DNA of 7,903 nt from Deltaproteobacteria bacterium (GTDB lineage: Bacteria > Desulfobacterota > Desulfobulbia > Desulfobulbales > Desulfobulbaceae). The DNA is taken from assembly GCA_013151365.1 (NCBI GenBank), contig JAADIK010000099.1:1-7903 (forward strand), in the 5' to 3' direction. Both the position numbers and the translations under genes were made by a program. Shown piece after piece: positions 1 through 4,853 of this stretch. Under the pieces are notes generated by a model, which saw nothing but the letters and a program-made list of their open reading frames with translations, had not been told where the DNA came from and made no database searches. Each line of letters opens with the position of its first letter. Positions within the stretch are counted from its first letter, which is position 1.

Positions 1-21
1 GTATGTCGTGACGGAGAGCAT

Positions 22-49
22 AAAACTGGCCCGGGCTCCGCAGCTCCGG
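22..49 (-). terminator. Weak candidate terminator after the Crp/Fnr regulator
   Basis: Just past the regulator's stop, the minus strand can form a stem of CCGG and GCT (with a bulged A) around a GCGG loop, closed by AGC and CCGG. It is followed by GCCAG and a short TTTT. The stem is only 7 bp with a bulge and the T-run is four long, so this is a weak rho-independent terminator at best. Confidence 0.3.
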
Positions 50-56
50 TGACCTG

Positions 57-737
57 TTACCACTCCCTTAGCTTCTCGAAATCATCAATCAGGATCGTCC
101 GGCCGTCGACCCGGATCAGGCCCTCATCCGTCATCCTGGCAAAGATCCGTGACAGGGTCTCCGGGATGGTCCCCAGCAGGCTGGCAAGCTGACCCTTGGG
201 AATATCCAGGGTGACCCGTTCGGTTGTCCCCTGCTCTTCCGCCAGGTACACGAGATAGGCGGCCAGGCGGCCGGGGACTTCTTTCAGGGAGAGACTCTCG
301 ATCTGGGCCGCGAAACGCCGCAGCCGGAAAGACAGCATGGCCAGCATGTTAAGGGCCAGTGAAGGATTGGCCGTCACCAGGTCCACAAACTTTCGGCGCG
401 GGAAAAAGAGCAGGCTCGAATTGACCAGGGCCATTGCGTTGGCGGGAAAAGGCTGGCCGTGAAAAACCGGCACCTCGCCAAAGGGCTCACCCGGACCGAA
501 AATGTGCAGAATCTGCTCCTTGCCGTCAAAGGACATCTTGTAGATTTTAACCTGCCCCTCAACAACCATATAAAAGCCGGTACCTTCATCGCCTTCGAAG
601 AAAATCGACTCGCCCCGGCGACAGGTTTTGTCCACCGCAATAGCGGCGACTTCATCGAGCTGCGCTTCGGGAATACCTGAAAACAAGAGGCTGCCGGCCA
701 TAATTTTCTTTTTTTTATTTTGCTTTTTTTTGTCCAT
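57..737 (-). CDS. hcpR: Crp/Fnr-family transcriptional regulator, HcpR-like
   Basis: The protein has 226 aa, the usual Crp/Fnr length. Residues about 17-125 form a cyclic-nucleotide-binding-type beta-barrel sensor domain (GDEGTGFYMVVEG, then FGPGEPFGE). A dimerisation helix follows (about 126-155), and a C-terminal winged helix-turn-helix spans about 178-215. The recognition helix reads PETLSR; the E193/S196/R197 (ExxSR) set is the one Fnr-type proteins use to read TTGA half-sites. There is a single cysteine (C39), so an Fnr-style [4Fe-4S] sensor cluster is ruled out; HcpR proteins in sulfate reducers are also non-cluster sensors, some reported to bind heme. It is transcribed divergently from hcp with a TTGAC-n4-GTCAA palindrome between them, which strongly suggests it controls hcp and perhaps itself. 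The first 12 residues are a lysine-rich run encoded by two A8 tracts; the ATG at 701 (residue 13) may be the true start, since neither start has a good Shine-Dalgarno. Family is certain; the HcpR name is inferred from context and operator. Confidence 0.85.
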   Translation of the reverse strand: MDKKKQNKKKKIMAGSLLFSGIPEAQLDEVAAIAVDKTCRRGESIFFEGDEGTGFYMVVEGQVKIYKMSFDGKEQILHIFGPGEPFGEVPVFHGQPFPANAMALVNSSLLFFPRRKFVDLVTANPSLALNMLAMLSFRLRRFAAQIESLSLKEVPGRLAAYLVYLAEEQGTTERVTLDIPKGQLASLLGTIPETLSRIFARMTDEGLIRVDGRTILIDDFEKLREW

Positions 738-760
738 GTACTGCTCTAAAAAAATTACTT

Positions 761-774
761 TTGACCTAGGTCAA
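761..774. promoter_or_regulatory. HcpR-type operator palindrome
   Basis: TTGACCTAGGTCAA is a perfect 14-bp inverted repeat, flanked by T on each side (760 and 775). It fits the HcpR consensus I recall from comparative genomics of sulfate reducers (wTTGACnnnnGTCAAw) and differs from the Fnr site TTGAT-n4-ATCAA at the fifth base of each half. It lies 23 bases upstream of the divergent regulator's 737 start and 87 bases upstream of hcp. Its centre, between 767 and 768, lies 41.5 bases upstream of a start site near 809 on the plus strand. Confidence 0.85.
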
Positions 775-795
775 TGGAAATGATCTCAACCGGTG

Positions 796-801
796 TATGA
801 T
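796..801 (+). promoter_or_regulatory. Predicted -10 element of the hcp promoter
   Basis: TATGAT matches the TATAAT consensus at five of six positions and would place the transcription start at about 808-809. The -35 position (773-778, AATGGA) at 17-bp spacing is very poor, as expected for an activator-dependent promoter with the HcpR palindrome over the -35 region. An alternative -10 is CATAAT at 807-812, which would put the palindrome at about -51.5, a less usual activator position. The leader to the hcp start is about 53 bases. Confidence 0.6.
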
Positions 802-810
802 TAAATCATA
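796..810. repeat. Second inverted repeat overlapping the hcp -10
   Basis: TATGATT, one central A, then AATCATA forms a perfect 7-bp inverted repeat. It covers the predicted -10 and transcription start of hcp. It could be an operator for a second regulator acting by blocking RNA polymerase, or a chance result of the AT-rich promoter. The half-sites (TGAT/ATCA) resemble Fnr halves, but the 3-base spacing is wrong for Fnr. Confidence 0.45.
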
Positions 811-861
811 ATCCGAAACGAAAAATAAACACGATTATTAACCAGACAGAGGAGAACAACA

Positions 862-2493
862 ATGTTTTGCAATCAATGTGAACAGACAGCCCAAGGGACC
901 GGATGCAGCAAGATCGGGGTATGCGGGAAAAAACCGGAAGTCGCGGATCTCCAGGACCTGCTGATGCATGGAGTCCAGGGCCTGGCCCTGTATGCCGCCG
1001 AGGGACGGAAGATGGGCATCGTGGACGAAGAGGCCGACCTTTTCACCATGCAGGCCATCTTTTCCACCCTGACCAACGTGGATTTTGATCCGGCCCGCTT
1101 CCAGGAACTGGTCAACCGGGCCGTGGAACTGCGCGAATCCGTGAAGGCAAAAGTCGCCGCCGCCGGCGGCCGAACTGATTTCGACCAGGCGGCCGCCACC
1201 TTTACCCCGGCTGACAGTATCGACGGCCTGGCCGCCCAGGGTGCCGCTCTTGACTTTATCAGAACCCTTGACGAAGACGAGAATATCCGCTCCCTCAAAC
1301 AGACCCTGTTGTACGGTTTGAAAGGCATTGCCGCCTATGCGGACCACGCCTGGATCCTCGGGCAGAAAGACGACGCGATTGCCGGCTTCCTCTATGAGGC
1401 TCTGGTTGCCCTGATGACCACGGGCCTGAGCGTTGACGCTTGCGTTGCCGTCGCTCTCAAGGCCGGAGAAATCAACCTGCTCGCCATGAAAATCCTGGAT
1501 GCCGGTAACACCGGTACTTACGGCCACCCCGTGCCGACCAGTGTGCCCCTGGGCGCCAAAAAAGGCAAGTGCATCCTGATCAGCGGCCATGACCTGAAAG
1601 ACCTGGCCCTGCTGCTGAAGCAGACCGAAGGCAAGGGAATCAACATCTATACCCACGGTGAGATGCTCCCGGCCCACGGCTATCCCGAGCTCAAGAAGTA
1701 CGACCATTTCCATGGTCATTTCGGCACCGCCTGGCAGAACCAGCACAAAGAGCTCCCCGACTTTCCGGGACCGGTGCTGTTTACCACGAACTGTATTCAG
1801 AAACCGCGGGACTCCTACATGGACCGCGTCTTCACCACCGGCCTGGTGGGTTGGCCCGGCGTCAACCATGTCACGGACAAGGATTTCACCCCGCTCATTG
1901 ACAAGGCGCTGTCGATGCCGGGCTTTACCGAGGACACGGACAAGGGCTCAGTCATGGTCGGTTTTGCCCGCAACACGGTTCTCGGCGTGGCCGACAAGAT
2001 CATCGAAGGCGTCAAATCCAAGGCTATCCGCCACTTTTTCCTGGTCGGCGGCTGCGACGGCGCCAAATCGGGCCGGAACTATTACACCAAATTCGTCGAG
2101 CAGGTTCCGGCAGACTGCCTGGTCCTGACCCTGGCCTGCGGCAAGTTCCGCTTCTTTGACAAAAATCTCGGCGATATCGGCGGGATTCCGCGGCTGCTCG
2201 ATGTGGGCCAGTGCAACGATGCCTACTCGGCCATCCAGATTGCCGTGGCTCTGGCCAATGCCTTTGACTGCGGGGTCAACGACCTGCCCCTGTCAATAAT
2301 TCTTTCCTGGTACGAACAGAAAGCCGTGGCCATTCTGCTGACCCTGTTGTATTTAGGAATAAAGGACATCCGCCTTGGACCCTCCCTGCCGACCTTTATA
2401 AGCCCGGCCGTGTTGCAGGTCCTGGTGGACAACTTTGATATCAAGCCCCTGGCAGCAACCCCGGAGGAGGACCTGAAGGCCATCCTCGGATAA
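862..2493 (+). CDS. hcp: Hybrid cluster protein (Hcp, prismane protein; hydroxylamine / NO reductase), class I
   Basis: The protein has 543 aa, the expected length for class I Hcp of anaerobes. The N-terminal cysteine set C3, C6, C15, C21 (Cx2Cx8Cx5C) is the class I pattern that binds the [4Fe-4S] cluster. All expected ligands of the hybrid [4Fe-2S-2O] cluster can be placed: H243 (SGHDL), E267 (THGEMLPAHG), C311 (TTNCIQ), C398 (VGGCDG), C426 (LACGKFRF), C451 (GQCNDAYS) and E485 (WYEQKAVA). They correspond to H244, E268, C312, C406, C434, C459 and E494 of the Desulfovibrio vulgaris protein as I recall it. Hcp reduces hydroxylamine in vitro; its role in cells is held to be NO reduction to N2O under anaerobic nitrosative stress, and class I proteins also take part in S-nitrosylation chemistry. 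It is cytoplasmic, with no signal peptide. GAGGAG at 849-854, seven bases before the ATG, fixes the start. It is the first gene of the plus-strand cluster and follows the HcpR-type promoter. No lesions were seen. Confidence 0.97.
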   Translation: MFCNQCEQTAQGTGCSKIGVCGKKPEVADLQDLLMHGVQGLALYAAEGRKMGIVDEEADLFTMQAIFSTLTNVDFDPARFQELVNRAVELRESVKAKVAAAGGRTDFDQAAATFTPADSIDGLAAQGAALDFIRTLDEDENIRSLKQTLLYGLKGIAAYADHAWILGQKDDAIAGFLYEALVALMTTGLSVDACVAVALKAGEINLLAMKILDAGNTGTYGHPVPTSVPLGAKKGKCILISGHDLKDLALLLKQTEGKGINIYTHGEMLPAHGYPELKKYDHFHGHFGTAWQNQHKELPDFPGPVLFTTNCIQKPRDSYMDRVFTTGLVGWPGVNHVTDKDFTPLIDKALSMPGFTEDTDKGSVMVGFARNTVLGVADKIIEGVKSKAIRHFFLVGGCDGAKSGRNYYTKFVEQVPADCLVLTLACGKFRFFDKNLGDIGGIPRLLDVGQCNDAYSAIQIAVALANAFDCGVNDLPLSIILSWYEQKAVAILLTLLYLGIKDIRLGPSLPTFISPAVLQVLVDNFDIKPLAATPEEDLKAILG

Positions 2494-2507
2494 TCATGCC
2501 CCCTTTC

Positions 2508-2538
2508 CCTTACCCGTGCATCCATCCGGCGGGTAAGG
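2508..2538 (+). other. Intercistronic hairpin between hcp and the siroheme protein gene
   Basis: CCTTACCC (2508-2515) pairs perfectly with GGGTAAGG (2531-2538), extended by G2516-C2530, around a loop of about 13 bases. No T-run follows (ATCTATAAATAA), so it is not a convincing intrinsic terminator. In a 92-base gap inside a same-direction gene cluster, it could stabilise the upstream hcp message or partly attenuate the downstream genes. The structure is visible; the function is inference. Confidence 0.45.
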
Positions 2539-2585
2539 ATCTATAAATAAAACAGGATGGGCAACAGGAAAATCGAGGAGTAATC

Positions 2586-3224
2586 ATGAGCGATTCGCAA
2601 AACCACAAAACATATACCACCATTCCCGGAACACAATTTGGCCGGCTGACAGCGGAAGACCTGAAGCGGCTGGTGACAATCGCCGACCGGTATGCCCCGC
2701 CCCTGATCAAGATTACCGGGGGCCAGCGCCTCTCCTTTCTGGGTCTGGCACCGGAAAAACTCGATGCCCTGAAAAAAGAGTTGAATATCCCGGCCAAGCC
2801 ACCACACAGCCGTAATCGACTCCACAATATCCAGGCCTGCCCGGGCAGCCAATGGTGCAAATACGGTGCCGGTGATTCGTTGGCCATGGGTGAAGCCCTT
2901 GACAAACTGGTGCTGGACAGGCCGCTGCCCTACAAGGTCAAGGTCGGCATTTCCGGCTGCCGCATGTGCTGCTGCGAATCCTGGGTGCGTGATGTCGGCC
3001 TGGTGGCCCAGAAAAAAGGCTGGTGCTTCATCTTCGGCGGCAATGCCGGCGGCCGGCCGAGAATCGGCGACGTGGTTGCCGAAAATTTAAGTGATAACGA
3101 GGCGGTGGCGCTGATTGAAAAGTGCCTTAACCTCTATACCGAGAAGGCAGCGCCCAAAAGCCGCAGTGCCCGTTTCATGGAAAAATTCGGTATTGATGCC
3201 CTCAAGGAAAGCATACTCGGATAA
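2586..3224 (+). CDS. Small siroheme/[4Fe-4S] sulfite or nitrite reductase-family protein
   Basis: The protein has 212 aa. It has one ferredoxin-like half-domain (about 10-65; IKITGGQRLSFLGL resembles the NIR_SIR ferredoxin-like repeat) and one siroheme/[4Fe-4S] domain (about 75-185). Cluster ligands are in the order C-x5-C (C85, C91 in ACPGSQWC) and C-x3-C (C125, C129 in SGCRMCCC); in this family the last cysteine also bridges to siroheme iron. The usual SGCPN(x)C signature is changed to SGCRMCCC, with extra cysteines C128 and C130. Size and layout match the low-spin 'assimilatory-type' small sulfite reductase of Desulfovibrio vulgaris (about 218 aa), and it is far shorter than CysI, NirA or DsrA. 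Such proteins can reduce sulfite or nitrite by six electrons; linkage to hcp makes nitrite a reasonable candidate, but this is inference. No signal peptide is present, so it is cytoplasmic. GAGGAG at 2575-2580, five bases before the ATG, supports the start. The next gene begins 16 bases after its stop. Confidence 0.85.
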   Translation: MSDSQNHKTYTTIPGTQFGRLTAEDLKRLVTIADRYAPPLIKITGGQRLSFLGLAPEKLDALKKELNIPAKPPHSRNRLHNIQACPGSQWCKYGAGDSLAMGEALDKLVLDRPLPYKVKVGISGCRMCCCESWVRDVGLVAQKKGWCFIFGGNAGGRPRIGDVVAENLSDNEAVALIEKCLNLYTEKAAPKSRSARFMEKFGIDALKESILG

Positions 3225-3228
3225 CCAC

Positions 3229-3234
3229 AGAGGA
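3229..3234 (+). promoter_or_regulatory. Ribosome binding site that sets the start of the HD-domain gene
   Basis: AGAGGA lies six bases before the ATG at 3241, in the 16-base gap after the preceding stop. It supports 3241 as the start rather than the upstream in-frame ATG at 3115, which would lie inside the siroheme protein gene and add 42 residues of out-of-frame-looking sequence. Confidence 0.75.
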
Positions 3235-3240
3235 TTAACC

Positions 3241-3981
3241 ATGCAATGTCCAGGACAAGACAGCCGCTACTGGAGCGGTGATGCCGTTTTTGAAACCACA
3301 TGCCCCCATTGCGGCAACAGTGTTGAATTCTTCAAGGATGACAGCCAGCGCAAATGCAGTCACTGCGGGCACCGGCTGCTTAATCCGTCAATGGATTTCG
3401 GCTGCGCCTCCTACTGCCCCTATGCCGAGCAGTGTCTCGGCTCCATGCCGCCTGAAATGCTGGCAAAACGAGACGACCTGTTCAAGGACAGGGTCGCCTT
3501 GGCCATGCGCAAATATTTCGGTCCGGACCGGAGGCGAATCAAACATGCCGAAGACGTTGCCGCCCATGCCGCTGAAATCGGCAAAGAGGAGCAAGGCAAC
3601 ATGGCGGTCATCATGGCTGCCGCCTATCTCCATGATATCGGCATCAGGGAGGCCGAACGGAAATTCAACTCCTCCGCGGCAAGATACCAGCACTCGGAAG
3701 GGCCGCCGGTAGCCCGGGAGCTGCTGACCGGCCTGAAGGCCCAGGCAGAACTGATCGACGAAGTCTGTGACATTATCGGGCATCATCATACGCCGCGGGA
3801 CCAGGAAACAGTAAACTTCAAGGTGCTCTACGATGCCGACCTGATTGTCAACCTGGATGAAAAATACCGGGAAAAGGCGCCGACCGCCGAACGGCTCGAA
3901 AAAATACTGCATGCCTCATGCCTCACCCGATCAGGCCGCAGGGCGGCGGAAAAAGCCCTGCGGAAATATGTTCGTGACTAA
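3241..3981 (+). CDS. Zinc-ribbon / HD-domain phosphohydrolase of unknown substrate
   Basis: Starting at 3241 the protein has 246 aa. The N-terminus (MQCPGQDSRYW) is followed by a CPHC...CSHC zinc ribbon (C21, C24, C39, C42) and then a third cysteine set, FGCASYCPYAEQC (C55, C59, C65), that may bind a second metal or Fe-S centre. Residues about 95-205 are an HD domain with the expected metal ligands: H102 (KHAEDVAAHA), H131-D132 (LHDIG), HHH at 181-183 and D198/D200 (YDADLIV). HD proteins are metal-dependent phosphohydrolases, often acting on nucleotides, and some bind iron. The zinc-ribbon plus HD layout next to hcp is one I recall from other anaerobes, but I know of no assigned function. It is cytoplasmic. 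It lies 16 bases after the siroheme protein gene, so it is probably co-transcribed, and 81 bases before the ferredoxin gene. Domain assignment is secure; any link to nitrosative stress is inferred from position. Confidence 0.85.
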   Translation: MQCPGQDSRYWSGDAVFETTCPHCGNSVEFFKDDSQRKCSHCGHRLLNPSMDFGCASYCPYAEQCLGSMPPEMLAKRDDLFKDRVALAMRKYFGPDRRRIKHAEDVAAHAAEIGKEEQGNMAVIMAAAYLHDIGIREAERKFNSSAARYQHSEGPPVARELLTGLKAQAELIDEVCDIIGHHHTPRDQETVNFKVLYDADLIVNLDEKYREKAPTAERLEKILHASCLTRSGRRAAEKALRKYVRD

Positions 3982-4062
3982 ACGGATCGACAATAAATCG
4001 GCCGGCAATCACAAAATCTTCGACATCCAAAAAATTCAAAAAAATTAAGGCGGAAACATATA

Positions 4063-4794
4063 ATGAAAACAGTCAGAAAAATCATCGAGATCGACGAAGA
4101 ACTCTGTACCGGCTGCGGCGAATGCGTGCCGGACTGTGCCGAAGGTTCCCTGGAGATCGTTGACGGCAAGGCCCGCCTGGCCGCGGACAGGCTCTGTGAC
4201 GGCCTGGGCGCCTGTCTGGGCGCCTGCCCTACCGGAGCCCTGAAAATCGTTGAACGGGAGGCGGATGAATTCGACGAAGACGCGGTCCGGACCTTTCTTG
4301 ATGAAAAAAAGAAAAAACAGGACCGGCCGGGGGGAGGCTGTCCTTCCGCCCGGTTAACAACACTGTCTCCGATGTCACCATGCGAGGCGGCCAACGTTGC
4401 CGGCCCGCAAACCGGTTCGGCTCTGTCGCATTGGCCGGTGCAGATCAGGCTCATCCCCCCGGCGGCGCCGTTCCTGGAAAATTGCGACCTGCTGGTTGCC
4501 GCAGACTGTACGGCGGTGGCCTATGCCGGGATCCAGCGCGATTTCATCACGGGCCGGGTGGTGATGATGGGCTGCCCCAAGTTTGATGACGCCGGGATGT
4601 ACGTGGATCGGTTCACGGAGATCTTCCGGACCAGGAAACTCAAATCCCTGACCATCCTGATAATGGAAGTACCATGTTGCGCGGCCATGCTGCAGATTAT
4701 CAAAAAAGCCCATGACAATGCGGGCTCATCCGTGCCGGTCAGGCAGGTGGTCGTCTCGACCAGGGGCGACATCATCAACGACCAAGCCTGGTAA
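4063..4794 (+). CDS. Hcp-associated ferredoxin-like iron-sulfur protein
   Basis: The protein has 243 aa. Residues 10-60 are a two-cluster bacterial ferredoxin fold. Site I is canonical (C15, C18, C21, C25; CTGCGECVPDC). Site II reads CDGLGACLGACP, with C45, C51, C55 and Leu48 where a cysteine is normal, so it probably holds a [3Fe-4S] or an unusually ligated cluster, or none. I recall the same CDGLGACLG motif in homologues, so this looks like a family trait rather than damage. A charged linker (about 64-90, with KKKKQDR) leads to a C-terminal domain (about 120-243) with SHWPVQIRL, C141, C149, C171 (GCPKFDD) and the pair C205-C206 (EVPCC), a conserved part of this family of unknown role. It may pass electrons to Hcp or to the siroheme protein; HcpR regulons include a ferredoxin gene called frdX, which this may match. 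AAGGCGGA at 4047-4054 supports the start. It is the last gene of the plus-strand cluster and converges on the propeller lipoprotein gene. Confidence 0.85.
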   Translation: MKTVRKIIEIDEELCTGCGECVPDCAEGSLEIVDGKARLAADRLCDGLGACLGACPTGALKIVEREADEFDEDAVRTFLDEKKKKQDRPGGGCPSARLTTLSPMSPCEAANVAGPQTGSALSHWPVQIRLIPPAAPFLENCDLLVAADCTAVAYAGIQRDFITGRVVMMGCPKFDDAGMYVDRFTEIFRTRKLKSLTILIMEVPCCAAMLQIIKKAHDNAGSSVPVRQVVVSTRGDIINDQAW

Positions 4795-4811
4795 TCGATT
4801 TGTTGGGAGCC

Positions 4812-4843
4812 GGTTTGTTGGGTTTCGTTCCTCTACCCAAACC
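4812..4843. other. Imperfect hairpin in the convergent intergenic gap
   Basis: GGTTTG (4812-4817) can pair with CAAACC (4838-4843), with a few more pairs after a bulge. The gap between the convergent stops (4795-4853) is only 59 bases. There is no T-run on either strand, so a bidirectional terminator is possible but poorly supported. TTTGTTGGG also occurs twice, 15 bases apart (4799-4807 and 4814-4822). Confidence 0.25.
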
Positions 4844-4853
4844 TACGGAAGAT

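Noticed and set aside
761..774. Reading the palindrome as an ordinary Fnr box
   Set aside because: Fnr sites are TTGAT-n4-ATCAA. Here the fifth base is C and its partner G, and the divergent regulator lacks Fnr cluster cysteines, so an HcpR-type site fits better.
838..1869. Long minus-strand open frame of 343 codons
   Set aside because: It is antisense to hcp, whose ligands are all intact. It has no recognisable domain and the composition expected of a GC-rich antisense frame.
3115..3240. Upstream start for the HD-domain gene
   Set aside because: It would overlap the siroheme protein gene by 110 bases. The extra residues look like out-of-frame translation, and AGAGGA is placed for the ATG at 3241.
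3388..3912. Minus-strand open frame of 174 codons opposite the HD gene
   Set aside because: It is a shadow of the HD-domain gene, which keeps all metal ligands. No domain is recognisable in the antisense translation.
4799..4822. TTTGTTGGG direct repeat as a mobile-element or attachment-site trace
   Set aside because: Two 9-base copies 15 bases apart, with no integrase, transposase or inverted ends nearby, are most likely local slippage.
4814..4843. A rho-independent terminator in the convergent gap
   Set aside because: The pairing is bulged and no T-run follows on either strand, so it is listed only as an imperfect hairpin.
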